Made by a program: the position numbers and the translations under genes. The notes below the pieces were generated by a model. That model searched no databases. It was not told where the DNA came from and was given only the letters and a program-made list of their open reading frames with translations. 64,000 nucleotides of DNA from Poriferisodalis sp965214215. Its GTDB lineage: Bacteria > Actinomycetota > Acidimicrobiia > Acidimicrobiales > Poriferisodalaceae. The stretch lies in the NCBI RefSeq assembly GCF_965214215.1, contig NZ_CBDCBD010000003.1, forward strand, positions 1,674,001 through 1,738,000, read 5' to 3'. Shown here piece by piece: positions 1 to 7,681 of the stretch. The first letter of the stretch is position 1, and every line of letters starts with the position of its first letter.

Positions 1-651
1 ATGGCGCTGCAGCTCGTCGAGGCAGCCGGCGGCGGCCAAGTGTCGCTGGTGTCCATGGCGCCCCGATCGGAGACCAGCGGGTTGCGGACGGCGCTGGCGA
101 TGGGTGCCGACGACGCCGTATTGATCAGCGACGAGGCGCTGGCCGGCAGCGACGCACTCGGCACTGCCAAGGTGCTCGGTGCCGCGATCGGCGAGCTCGA
201 AGCCGACCTCGTACTGGCCGGCGTCGAGTCCAGCGACGGTTACACCGGCACCGTTCCCGAGATGGTGGCCGGCGTCATGGGCGTGCCGTCCATCACCTTT
301 GCGAAGCACATCGTGATTTCCGACGGGGTCGCGAACGTGCAGCGCCAGACCGAGGCGGGCTATGACCAGGTGGAGTGCGCGCTGCCGGCGGTGGTCTCGG
401 TGACAGCCGGTGTGGTCGAGCCGCGATACCCGTCATTCAAAGGGATCATGGCGGCCAAGAAGAAGCCGGTCGATGCGAAGGATCTCGGTGCACTGGGCAT
501 TGACGCGAGCGCGGTCGGCGTGGCTGGGGCCCGCCAGGAAACGGTCGATGTGACCGACGCACCCGAACGCGAGGCCGGCGAGATCATCACCGACGAAGGC
601 GACGCTCACACCAACATCGTCGAGTTCCTCACCGAGCTCAAAGTCATCTGA
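1..651 (+). CDS. etfB: Electron transfer flavoprotein beta subunit (5' end cut off by window)
   Basis: Partial gene: 216 residues are visible, against about 255-265 for a full ETF beta, so roughly 40 N-terminal residues lie before the window. The ATG at position 1 is probably an internal codon, because it falls in the family's helix that precedes the GGxVxxVSMxP segment. The conserved ALAMGADDAVLIS stretch and the C-terminal segment with PRYPSFKGIMAAKKKP are typical of EtfB. EtfB binds AMP, pairs with the FAD-carrying EtfA, and passes electrons from acyl-CoA and related dehydrogenases to the respiratory chain. etfA follows 75 bases downstream on the same strand, so the two are likely co-transcribed. 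Confidence 0.95.
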   Translation: MALQLVEAAGGGQVSLVSMAPRSETSGLRTALAMGADDAVLISDEALAGSDALGTAKVLGAAIGELEADLVLAGVESSDGYTGTVPEMVAGVMGVPSITFAKHIVISDGVANVQRQTEAGYDQVECALPAVVSVTAGVVEPRYPSFKGIMAAKKKPVDAKDLGALGIDASAVGVAGARQETVDVTDAPEREAGEIITDEGDAHTNIVEFLTELKVI

Positions 652-726
652 CCCGACGGTCGATGCACACCGGTTGAGCCCGCCACCTGAACTACTGACC
701 TACGAATCCGACAGGAACCACTCCCC

Positions 727-1689
727 ATGACGCTTGCACAGATTCTGCTCTTCGCTGAAGGCGATGCCGACGGCGCCTCTGGCCTCACGCTCGAGCTCGC
801 CACCAAGGCTCGGTCGCTGGCCGACACCGTGACCGCATTCGCCCCCGCACACGGTGAAGCCATGGCTGCCGAACTGGGCGCACACGGCGTGACCACCGTG
901 TATGCACTCGAAGGACTCGGCGACGGGCTGGTCGGTGTTCACGCCGCAGCCGCGCTTGCCGCTCACATCGACGCCGCCTCGCCTGATGCGGTGTTCTTCG
1001 GCCAGACCACAGACGGGCGCGATACCGCCGCCCGGTTGGCCGTGCTGGCGGATCGTCCCGTGTCCACCAACAACGTGGGCGCGCAGATCGTCGACGGCGC
1101 GCTCGTCACCGAGGAGCCGATCTTCGGCGGGACCCAGAACATCTACACCGCGTACCGCGCGCCGGCGCCAGCCCTCGCGCTGTTCCGCCCGAAGAGTTTC
1201 GAGGCCGAGCCCAGCGGAGGCGGGGCTGCTGCCGTCGAGAGCGTCTCGGCCGTGGATCCTGGCGAAGCGGGCCGAGCGACGGTGACCGGACGTCATGCCG
1301 AGGAGCGCTCAGGCCCGCAACTCGACGATGCCGCCGTGGTGGTGTCGGGCGGCCGAGGGCTGGGCCAGCCCGACGCATATTCGATGGTCGATGAGCTGGC
1401 AGGTCTGCTCGGCGCGGCGTCGGGTGCCTCTCGGGCAATCGTGGACGCAGGCTGGGTTCCCTACGCCAAGCAGGTCGGCCAGACCGGCAAGGTGGTGAAG
1501 CCCAACGTTTACATCGCCTGCGGCATTTCGGGCGCCACCCAGCATCTGGTGGGCATGAAGGGCTCGAAGAACATCGTTGCCATCAACAAGGATCCCGAAG
1601 CGCCGATCTTCGGCGTGGCCGACTTGGGCATCGTGGGCGACGTGCACAAGGTGATGCCGGCTCTGATCGAGGCGCTCAAGTCGCGTTGA
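727..1689 (+). CDS. etfA: Electron transfer flavoprotein alpha subunit
   Basis: The 320-residue product has the usual EtfA length and domain plan: an N-terminal alpha/beta domain and a C-terminal FAD-binding domain. The FAD domain begins at the VVVSGGRGLG segment (about residue 200). It continues through the classic run with AIVDAGWVP, QVGQTGKVVKPNVYIACGIS, QHLVGMKGSKNIVAINKDP and APIFGVADLGIVGD. It forms a heterodimer with EtfB from the gene just upstream and holds the FAD that shuttles single electrons. An etfB-etfA pair is the normal arrangement. The gene ends just before a strong inverted repeat that separates it from the convergent SCO1664-family gene. Confidence 0.97.
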   Translation: MTLAQILLFAEGDADGASGLTLELATKARSLADTVTAFAPAHGEAMAAELGAHGVTTVYALEGLGDGLVGVHAAAALAAHIDAASPDAVFFGQTTDGRDTAARLAVLADRPVSTNNVGAQIVDGALVTEEPIFGGTQNIYTAYRAPAPALALFRPKSFEAEPSGGGAAAVESVSAVDPGEAGRATVTGRHAEERSGPQLDDAAVVVSGGRGLGQPDAYSMVDELAGLLGAASGASRAIVDAGWVPYAKQVGQTGKVVKPNVYIACGISGATQHLVGMKGSKNIVAINKDPEAPIFGVADLGIVGDVHKVMPALIEALKSR

Positions 1690-1691
1690 TC

Positions 1692-1739
1692 GCAGAGGGT
1701 CAGTAGTGGGCCCGCTGAAAAGGCGGCAGGACCCTCTGC
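1692..1739. terminator. Inverted repeat between convergent genes, likely bidirectional terminator
   Basis: The ten bases GCAGAGGGTC at 1692-1701 are matched exactly by their reverse complement at 1730-1739. The 28-base interior contains a smaller imperfect hairpin with an AAAA stretch. It starts three bases after the etfA stop and faces the end of the oppositely oriented SCO1664-family gene. There is no clear T-run, so the terminator role is inferred from position and stem strength. Confidence 0.6.
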
Positions 1740-1817
1740 TCCAGCGATCCGGCAGGTCGCAACGTCGCAGAGTTTCCCGCCGTCTTCGCAGCTAACGAAT
1801 CTGCGTCTCGGCGCCGG

Positions 1818-2591
1818 TTAGACCAGCGGCCATGGCCAGCGGCGGCCGCCGTCGTCATCGGGGAACTTGCCGAAGTCGGCCAGCCACTGGGCGCGCTCGG
1901 TCAGCGCGCTGAGCTCGTCGGGTCGCAGCCACTGCCCGAGTTCGGCCGGTGGCTCAGCAGCTGATCTGATAGCGGCGCCGAGTTCGTCGTCGAAGGTTTC
2001 CCCGCCAAAGTCCCAGATGACGGTTCGCAGCTTGAAGTCGCTCGCGAAGCACAGGCCCTGGTCGATTCCGTAGATCGGCCCCCACCGCGACGCCAAACAG
2101 TGCCCCGACTTGCGGTCGGTGTTGTTGGCGATGAGATCGAAGGCGCAGATCCGCCGCAGGTCGTCATGGTGGCGTTCTTCGGAGACCAGCGTGAAGTAGT
2201 GCTCCTCGAAATTGGCATCAATGAACAGCTGAAGCGAGCCGACGCCGAAGGGGCCGTCCCGTTCCACCGTGGGCGGGATGGCGTGCCAACCCAGGGCCTC
2301 CGACAACTCGAACGCAGCGATTTCGCGCCGGTACAAACCGGCAGGGAAGTCCCACAGCGGGCGTTCTCCCCGTTCGGGCTTGTAGATCGCCGCGGTGGGA
2401 GTGGCGGGGTGATCGATTCGCACCAGGAACGTGGCATTGCTGCTGTATGGCATCCGTCCCAGCACGGAGATCTCGCCATCACGCAGCACATCGAGAGCGT
2501 CGGTGACGGGAGCGTCCCAGAGGACTGGCAATTCGAGTTGCTCGCCGTCTGCGCTGCGGGGCAGCACGTGGTGTGGGGCCGGTTCGTTCAC
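1818..2591 (-). CDS. SCO1664-family protein (kinase-like fold, function unknown)
   Basis: Recognisable segments of the actinobacterial SCO1664 family (TIGR03843) are visible: DVLRDGEISVLGRMPYSSNATFLV, AIYKPERGERPLWDFP, LYRREIAAFELSEALGW, IFAF-like CAFDLIANNTDRKSGH and IYGIDQGLCF. The family is distantly like phosphatidylinositol/HipA-type kinases, with DLIANNTDRKSGH and IDQGLCF in the positions of the catalytic and metal-binding loops. Biochemical activity is not established. The open frame extends to 2819, but that would overlap the upstream DUF3090 gene. GTG at 2591 gives 257 residues, the family length, and begins 26 bases after the DUF3090 stop. No good ribosome site is visible there, so the start is provisional. 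It is the last gene of a three-gene minus-strand operon. Confidence 0.85.
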   Translation of the reverse strand: MNEPAPHHVLPRSADGEQLELPVLWDAPVTDALDVLRDGEISVLGRMPYSSNATFLVRIDHPATPTAAIYKPERGERPLWDFPAGLYRREIAAFELSEALGWHAIPPTVERDGPFGVGSLQLFIDANFEEHYFTLVSEERHHDDLRRICAFDLIANNTDRKSGHCLASRWGPIYGIDQGLCFASDFKLRTVIWDFGGETFDDELGAAIRSAAEPPAELGQWLRPDELSALTERAQWLADFGKFPDDDGGRRWPWPLV

Positions 2592-2616
2592 GCCGAAACG
2601 TCGTGTTCTGGGACCA

Positions 2617-3129
2617 TCACGTGCGGGGCGGACGGTGCCCGTTGCGCATGCCGAAGTCGCGGCCTTCCTCGACGAGCAGCATTGCCTGTTGTGCGAATCC
2701 GAGCGCCATCGAATAGTCGAGATGGAACCGGGCGCGACCACCGGTGCGCTCGTCGTCATCAGCCGGCACGTCACCTGAAGCACCCGCGCCCGCTTCAGGG
2801 TCATCGCCGTCGTCGTCATCGATCTCGTCGGCGATGACCACGATGACCTTGTTCTCGGTGTCCATGCCCGTGGCGAGGCGTCCGACTGTCCAAGCAGCGG
2901 TCACCGGCTCGACCAGCTCGCCGAACACTGCGGCGGGACCCTCGAAGCCTTCGCCCTCGAGCAGCTCGCTCAGCAGGTTCGCCAGCGCCCAGACCTGCCC
3001 TTTCTCCAGCTTGAGCGAGACCACGTGACCTGCCTCGGAGGCTTGCAGAAAGAAGATGCGCTGGCCGGTCGGGCCGACGGTGCCCGCCACGAACGTGTCG
3101 GGATTGCGGAGATCGAAGTCGTCGCTCAT
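2617..3129 (-). CDS. DUF3090 family protein
   Basis: The 170-residue product begins MSDDFDLRNPDTFVAGTVG and contains GQRIFFLQA, VVSLKLEKGQVWALANLL and a C-terminal FHLDYSMALGFAQQAMLLVEEGRD. These mark the DUF3090 (TIGR03847) family. An acidic low-complexity stretch near residues 100-130 replaces the shorter linker usual in the family. The function is unknown. The family nearly always accompanies the histidine phosphatase and SCO1664 genes in actinobacteria. The ATG start overlaps the stop of the upstream phosphatase gene by four bases (ATGA), which suggests translational coupling and fixes the start. Confidence 0.9.
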   Translation of the reverse strand: MSDDFDLRNPDTFVAGTVGPTGQRIFFLQASEAGHVVSLKLEKGQVWALANLLSELLEGEGFEGPAAVFGELVEPVTAAWTVGRLATGMDTENKVIVVIADEIDDDDGDDPEAGAGASGDVPADDDERTGGRARFHLDYSMALGFAQQAMLLVEEGRDFGMRNGHRPPRT

Positions 3130-3764
3130 GCCGGCGCCAATGCTGCAAGGTCCGAAGTGCTGTTCGTCGCCAGCACGGCGGGGCCGTCCGCGGAATACAA
3201 GATCGCAGTCACCGAGCACGGCGACACCATGACCCGCTGGAAAAGATCGAGGTGGGTGCCCATGGCGTCGGCCACCAGCGCCCGTATGGGGTCGGCATGG
3301 CTGACGGCCACGACGGTCGCGCCGCGATGACGCGCCGCCAGCTCGCCGGCAGTCGCAGCGATTCGCGCCTGCATCTGGCGGAACGTCTCGCCGTCGGGGA
3401 AGCGAAAGCCGCTGGGATAGCGCTGAACCTGCGACCATGCCGCCAGCTTGCGCAGATGACTGAGCTTGCGGCCCGTCCAGCGGCCCATGTCGGCTTCGTT
3501 GAGGCCCTCGTGGGTGCGCACGCGTCGACCGAGGGCCGCAGCAATCGGTGCGGCAGTTTCCTGGGCTCGCTCGAGCGGGCTGGCGTACACCGCTGCCACG
3601 CGGCGTCCTCCTGCTGCGATGCGCTCGGCGGCACGCTGCGCCTGCTGGACTCCCGCCTGCGACAGGTGCACTCCTGGTCGCCGACCGTACAGCTCGACAC
3701 CGGTGGTGGGCGTCAGGCCGTGACGGACGAACAGCAGCAGCGTGGGTCGGGCACGGTTTGGCAC
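3126..3764 (-). CDS. Histidine phosphatase, MSMEG_4193 family
   Basis: The branch-one histidine phosphatase signature is complete: LLLFVRHGLTPTTG near the N-terminus (phosphorylated His in RHG), YASPLERAQETA, the acidic residue region EADMGRWTGR, and VVAVSHADPIRALVADAMG with the second catalytic His. The length, about 212 residues from GTG 3764, matches the MSMEG_4193 (TIGR03848) subgroup, whose substrate is unknown. The open frame continues upstream to 4022, but the added residues are Arg/Pro-rich without homology features and run across the divergent uracil-DNA glycosylase gene, so GTG 3764 was chosen. It is the first gene of the operon with DUF3090 and SCO1664-family genes. Confidence 0.88.
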   Translation of the reverse strand: MPNRARPTLLLFVRHGLTPTTGVELYGRRPGVHLSQAGVQQAQRAAERIAAGGRRVAAVYASPLERAQETAAPIAAALGRRVRTHEGLNEADMGRWTGRKLSHLRKLAAWSQVQRYPSGFRFPDGETFRQMQARIAATAGELAARHRGATVVAVSHADPIRALVADAMGTHLDLFQRVMVSPCSVTAILYSADGPAVLATNSTSDLAALAPA

Positions 3765-3880
3765 CCGGCCGAAGCTACTTGTCCGGCCCGCCGCGCAGCG
3801 GCTTCGCCGAACGTGCGCCGCGATGTCAGATGCAACACCCACGGCGCCCACGCGGTGGTGACGACTGGCACACTCGAAGG

Positions 3881-4630
3881 GTGAGCCCCACACCGAGTAC
3901 CTGCGGCGAGGTCCCGAGTGTCGCGGCACTGCAACTGCTGAACGACGAGGTTGCAGCATGCAGGCGTTGTGATCGGCTGGTGGCTTGGCGCGAGCAGACG
4001 GCGGCCGACAAGCGGGCTGCATTCGCCGGCGAGGACTACTGGGGCCGGGGTGTGCCTGGTTTCGGCGATCCTGGCGCAGCGATCGTGCTCGTCGGTTTGG
4101 CGCCCGCCGCGCACGGCGCGAACCGTACGGGCCGGATGTTCACCGGCGACCGTTCGGGCGATTTCCTCTATGCGGCCCTCCACCGCTGCGGGCTTGCCAA
4201 TCAACCGACCTCCGAGCGTGTCGGGGACGGGCTCGAGCTGCGCGATGCGTACATCACCGCGGCGGTTCGCTGTGCGCCGCCGGCCAACAAGCCCACTCCC
4301 GTCGAACGGGATGCCTGCCGGCCGTTCCTCCAACGCGAGCTGGCGCTGCTGGTCAACGCGCGAGTCGCCATCGCCCTGGGGGCCTTTGCCTACGGCGTGC
4401 TGTGCACGTTGGGCGGCGTGCGGCCACGACCACGCTTCGGGCACGGCGCCGTCGCGGATGTGCCCGCCGCAAGTGGCGCGGGCACATCGAGGGCGCTGGG
4501 GGGGATCGCCCACATCGTGTGCTCGTTCCACCCCAGCCAGCAGAACACATTCACCGGCCGCCTCACCGCCGACATGGCCGACGCAGCACTGCGCGAGGCG
4601 CGGCGGCTGGCAGACTTGCCGCCGGTCTGA
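3881..4630 (+). CDS. Uracil-DNA glycosylase, family 5 (UDGb)
   Basis: Family-5 motifs are visible: motif A GLAPAAHGANRTGRMFTGD and motif B HPSQQNTFTGRLT. Cysteines in the AACRRC segment, AVRCAPP and RDAC fit the 4Fe-4S cluster of this family. The enzyme removes uracil and other deaminated bases from DNA in base excision repair. GTG 3881 is directly preceded by a GAAGG element and gives 249 residues; the longer open frame to 3548 overlaps the opposite-strand phosphatase gene and is not needed. It is divergent from the phosphatase operon. A lipoprotein gene starts four bases after its stop. Confidence 0.92.
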   Translation: MSPTPSTCGEVPSVAALQLLNDEVAACRRCDRLVAWREQTAADKRAAFAGEDYWGRGVPGFGDPGAAIVLVGLAPAAHGANRTGRMFTGDRSGDFLYAALHRCGLANQPTSERVGDGLELRDAYITAAVRCAPPANKPTPVERDACRPFLQRELALLVNARVAIALGAFAYGVLCTLGGVRPRPRFGHGAVADVPAASGAGTSRALGGIAHIVCSFHPSQQNTFTGRLTADMADAALREARRLADLPPV

Positions 4631-4634
4631 GGCG

Positions 4635-5351
4635 ATGCTCCGACACGTCCGACGTCTCGCCGCCGCCGCCGTGGCCCGCTTGTTCGCCCGCGGGCCGCGG
4701 CCCGTCCGACAGTCGGACTCGCCCGCCGGCGCGGACACTGAGGCTCGCTGGACATGCTTGGTTCGCAGGGCGCGTCGAGCGACGCTCTTGCTGGCAGCGG
4801 TGGGCCTGATGGCCTGCACGGTCACCGTGATCGAGGTGGAGCCTGCGATCGGCGACCAAGGCGCGGCGGGCTCGCAAGTGCCGCTCGGCAATCCGGGCAC
4901 GCTTGCCCCGCCGACGGTGCGCGGCACTGGCGGCACCGGCGAACCCGGGCTGCTCGGGGTCGAGCCGGTCATCGCGTTTATGGATGCGTGTGTGGCAGAT
5001 GCGGGGCTCGTCGGGCCCTGCCATTGCGCTGCGGACCGGATCGAGGGCGGCCTCACCTCTGTCGACCTTGAGGTGTTCGAGGACCGCATGGAAGGCGGCT
5101 TGCAATTCTCTCCCGAACTGGCTGCCGCGCTGGTCGACTGCCGAGAGGCAGGTCCGCCGCCCGGATGGTCTGCCGCGCAGCAGCAGACCTATCTGGATGC
5201 GTGCTCTGCAGGCTTGGATCGCATGAAGGGCCTGTGCGCTTGCTCGCTGGCCCGCGCGCAAGACGTGGTGCCCGCCCACCGGCTGACGGAGTTTCTGGCG
5301 AGCAACGAAGTTCGACCGGACGTGGTCGAGTTCATCAACCTCTGCCTCTAG
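4635..5351 (+). CDS. Cys-rich putative lipoprotein, unknown function
   Basis: I do not recognise this protein. A hydrophobic segment LLLAAVGLMA followed by Cys61 makes a lipobox (LMAC), preceded by Arg-rich residues, so export and lipid attachment are likely. The ATG at 4635 would give an unusually long 45-residue n-region; TTG 4758 would give a normal 20-residue signal peptide. The mature part contains two related segments, each with DAC followed after nine or ten residues by CxC (DACVADAGLVGPCHCAAD and DACSAGLDRMKGLCACSL), an internal duplication that suggests a small disulfide or metal-binding repeat. It follows the glycosylase gene by four bases. Confidence 0.65.
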   Translation: MLRHVRRLAAAAVARLFARGPRPVRQSDSPAGADTEARWTCLVRRARRATLLLAAVGLMACTVTVIEVEPAIGDQGAAGSQVPLGNPGTLAPPTVRGTGGTGEPGLLGVEPVIAFMDACVADAGLVGPCHCAADRIEGGLTSVDLEVFEDRMEGGLQFSPELAAALVDCREAGPPPGWSAAQQQTYLDACSAGLDRMKGLCACSLARAQDVVPAHRLTEFLASNEVRPDVVEFINLCL

Positions 5352-5411
5352 CCAGGGGTGGCCGAAAAACCATGGGTCTCATCAGACGACGACTGCCTAG
5401 CGTCGCGATTG

Positions 5412-5471
5412 GGCCAGCCTCTCGGGCTCACCACCCATTGCGAGGTGTCTGCCGGAGCCCGCTGGCTGGCC
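5412..5471. terminator. Nested inverted repeats between convergent genes
   Basis: GGCCAGC (5412-5418) pairs with GCTGGCC (5465-5471), and inside it GGGCTC (5424-5429) pairs with GAGCCC (5455-5460). The structure lies between the ends of the lipoprotein gene and the convergent FrhB-type gene. No T-run follows. A terminator role is inferred from position only. Confidence 0.35.
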
Positions 5472-5513
5472 TCTGCGTGTGATGCTATACGACCCTCGCT
5501 GTGGCCTTGGCAG

Positions 5514-6698
5514 CTATTTCTTGGTCGGCTCGGGCAGCAGGGCCGGCTTGTCCCAGGCGAACTTCGGCCAGCGGACACGTGACTTCTCGCTGAGCTTGTG
5601 CATGAGCGCGATCGCGCCCGGGTCGTCGTCGCCAGGACGGCCGATCAGCGAGCCGTCGGCGAGCATCTTCATGATGATTTCACGGCCGATGTCGGTCCGG
5701 ACGATGGTGAGGGTCCAGTCGGGATACTTGCCGATGCCGCCGGTGGAGATGTCGGCGTGCTCAGCGGCGAAGTCGGGGCAGTGGTTGCAGCCCTCGCGAG
5801 TCCAGGCGTGGCATTCCTTGAGATTGATCTCGTAGTAGCCGCCGTCATGGGTCCAGATCTGGAAGACGCCCTTGATGTTGGTCTTGCGGATGAGGTGGCG
5901 GTCGAGCCCGTATTTCTGCTCGAACAGCTCTTCGAAGATGGCCTCGTCGAACGACTTCGAGCACAGCAGGCCGATGTTCAGCACAAAGCGGTTGCCGACC
6001 TTGCCGACCTTGCGCGACTTGGCAACCGGCACGATCGAGCTCTGGCAGCTCATGCCCACCAAAGCGATCTTCTGCGCTCCGGCCTCGATTGCCTCGTCGT
6101 AGGCGAGCGTGTTGGCGGAGTAGGTGTAACGGCTGCCGGCACCGCGCAGCACGTCGTCACGGTTGAAGGCCACGCCCGGCGAGGCGGTCCACTGGTTGCC
6201 GTCGCCTTCACCGACGTAGGACGTCAGGGCGGCGTCGATGTAACCGTGGTCGAGGGCCCAGATGAGGATTGCCGAGACCAGCCCGCCGTCCTGGCCGATC
6301 TTGTGGACGAAGTCGTCGGAGGCCCTCGTCAAGATGATGTCCTTGAAGACGCCTGAGGGTTCCTCGCCAGTGCGGTGGCGGCCGAACATGAAGTCGTCGG
6401 CTTCGTCCTCCCAGGTGCGAAAGCGGGGGCACGCACGGGTGCAGCTCGTGCAGCCCTTCTGACCGTGGCCGCAGTCTTCGAGCCCCAGCTCCTCCTCGAG
6501 ATGGAATGGAATGAAGCCGCCTTGGACGTGCTCGTAGCCGATGACGTCGTGCGGGCAGGAGATCACGCAGCCCGCACAGCCGGTGCACAGCCCCGAGGTG
6601 ATGACCTCGTCGTAGAGCTCCTTCCACTGGAACGTCCAGCGCTGCGGCGCGCCGTTGGAAGCGGGGGGAGCCTCTGTCGTTGCTCCAGTCATTGCCAT
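5514..6698 (-). CDS. FrhB-type coenzyme F420 hydrogenase/dehydrogenase beta subunit family protein
   Basis: The 394-residue product carries an N-terminal ferredoxin-like CxxCxxCxxxC cluster (Cys38, 41, 44, 48). A second Cys group (76, 83, 86, 90) follows, suggesting two iron-sulfur clusters. The FrhB N- and C-terminal domains then follow, with GQDGGLVSAILIWALDHGYID and VGMSCQSSIVPVAKSR. A late Cys cluster HAWTREGCNHCPDFAAEHADIS is typical of FrhB, which binds FAD and reduces or oxidises F420. The partner oxidoreductase is not visible here. A PPOX-family gene, often F420-binding, lies divergently upstream. The ATG at 6698 is the furthest upstream Met and is not strongly supported over Met3. 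Confidence 0.88.
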   Translation of the reverse strand: MAMTGATTEAPPASNGAPQRWTFQWKELYDEVITSGLCTGCAGCVISCPHDVIGYEHVQGGFIPFHLEEELGLEDCGHGQKGCTSCTRACPRFRTWEDEADDFMFGRHRTGEEPSGVFKDIILTRASDDFVHKIGQDGGLVSAILIWALDHGYIDAALTSYVGEGDGNQWTASPGVAFNRDDVLRGAGSRYTYSANTLAYDEAIEAGAQKIALVGMSCQSSIVPVAKSRKVGKVGNRFVLNIGLLCSKSFDEAIFEELFEQKYGLDRHLIRKTNIKGVFQIWTHDGGYYEINLKECHAWTREGCNHCPDFAAEHADISTGGIGKYPDWTLTIVRTDIGREIIMKMLADGSLIGRPGDDDPGAIALMHKLSEKSRVRWPKFAWDKPALLPEPTKK

Positions 6699-6930
6699 GG
6701 CTCAAGACTATGGCAGGTGTTGCGAAAGCGAACCGCGACGACCCCGTGGGGCGACACCGTCGGTGTGGGCGTCAGCAATGCTGAAACCGCTGCTCAGGGC
6801 TCCGAGCGGCTGAGCCGCTAGGCGAAGCCGTGGCCCGAGCGGCCCGTGAGCGCAGCGAACAAGAGCGGGAGGCAACGGGTTCGGCAGCGAGGGGGCGCAC
6901 TTGTCAGTGCAGGCTCTAGGGTGGCCCGCC

Positions 6931-7347
6931 GTGACCGAGGCTGACCTGCTGACACTGCTGTCCGAAGGACGGGTGGCAACTCTCGCGACAATCCGGTCTG
7001 ACGGGCGCGTTGACCTCGTGCCGTGCACCTATGCCTGCGAGGCCGACGTGGTGGTGACCGCAGTCGACCACAAGCCCAAGACGACTATGGATCTCAAGCG
7101 GCTCGACAACGTTCGACGGTTTCCCGAAGTCACGATGCTGATTGAGCACTACGACGACACCAACTGGGAGCGTCTTTGGTGGGTGCGCTTGCGAGGGCGC
7201 GCCGCGGTGCACACCGAGGGTGCCCAGCACCGCCACGCGATCGAGCTGCTGTGCAAGCGCTATCCGCAGTACGCCGCCGAGCCGCCGGTCGGCGCCGCCA
7301 TCGTCATCCAGCGCACCGAGCTGACCGGGTGGTCCGCCACCGGCTGA
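6931..7347 (+). CDS. PPOX-class probable F420-dependent protein, Rv0121-like
   Basis: A small split-barrel flavin/F420-binding fold is indicated by LLSEGRVATLATIRSDGRVDLVPCTYAC, VDHKPKTTMDLKRLDNVRRFPEVTMLIEHYDD, WWVRLRGRA and a C-terminal PPVGAAIVIQRTELTGWSATG. These match the TIGR03668 (Rv0121) subgroup. GTG 6931 is preceded by AGGGTGG at a suitable distance and gives 138 residues, whereas the TTG at 6901 would add ten poorly conserved residues. The substrate is unknown. It is divergent from the FrhB-type gene, which supports F420 use in this organism. Confidence 0.85.
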   Translation: MTEADLLTLLSEGRVATLATIRSDGRVDLVPCTYACEADVVVTAVDHKPKTTMDLKRLDNVRRFPEVTMLIEHYDDTNWERLWWVRLRGRAAVHTEGAQHRHAIELLCKRYPQYAAEPPVGAAIVIQRTELTGWSATG

Positions 7348-7463
7348 GCGCTCTCGGCCGGCATGGTGCCGGCGCAGCGCTCTAGGCCGGCATGGTGCCG
7401 GCGCAGCGCTCTAGGCCGGCATGGTGCCGGCGCAGCGCTCTAGGCCGGCATGGTGCCGGCGCA
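7348..7463. repeat. Four tandem 29-bp hairpin repeats between a PPOX gene and tRNA-Arg
   Basis: Four head-to-tail copies of a 29-base unit occupy 7348-7376, 7377-7405, 7406-7434 and 7435-7463. Copies 2-4 are identical and copy 1 differs by one base (C for A after the GCGCTCT start). Each unit contains GCCGGCA-TGG-TGCCGGC, a 7-bp stem with a 3-base loop. The array starts directly after the PPOX stop codon and ends one base before the tRNA-Arg 3' end. It could act as a terminator array for both genes. No spacers differ between copies, so it is not a CRISPR. Confidence 0.95.
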
Positions 7464-7464
7464 G

Positions 7465-7536
7465 CGCCCTCGGCAGGATTCGAACCTGCGCACATGGCTC
7501 CGGAGGCCACTGCTCTATCCCCTGAGCTACGAGGGC
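7465..7536 (-). tRNA. tRNA-Arg (anticodon CCG)
   Basis: The minus strand folds as a complete cloverleaf: acceptor stem GCCCTCG/CGAGGGC, D arm GCTC...GAGC, anticodon stem GTGGC/GCCAT with loop CTCCGGA (anticodon CCG, reading CGG), four-base variable loop, and T arm GCAGG-TTCGAAT-CCTGC. The length is 72 bases with discriminator G. The CCA end is not encoded. The 29-bp hairpin repeats lie immediately downstream of its 3' end. Confidence 0.97.
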
Positions 7537-7681
7537 AGGAGGCCCGGACCTGCCGCCCGGCTTCCACGCCCGGTCAAGCTACCGACCGCTGTCGCGCCCC
7601 GCTCTCGGGGGTCCGCCGAGGAATGTCACGAGGTTCGATACCCCGCAGGGATAGGTTCGCTTCGGTGATGGAGCTGTGGTG

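Noticed and set aside
3713..5089. 458-codon minus-strand frame across the uracil-DNA glycosylase and lipoprotein genes
   Set aside because: It is antisense to a gene with complete family-5 motifs and has no recognisable domain.
7348..7463. Possible CRISPR array from regularly spaced repeats
   Set aside because: The units are directly adjacent without unique spacers, and no cas genes are nearby.
7465..7536. tRNA-Arg as an island attachment site
   Set aside because: No integrase or second copy of the tRNA 3' end is visible nearby; the neighbouring repeats share only a short resemblance to the tRNA end.
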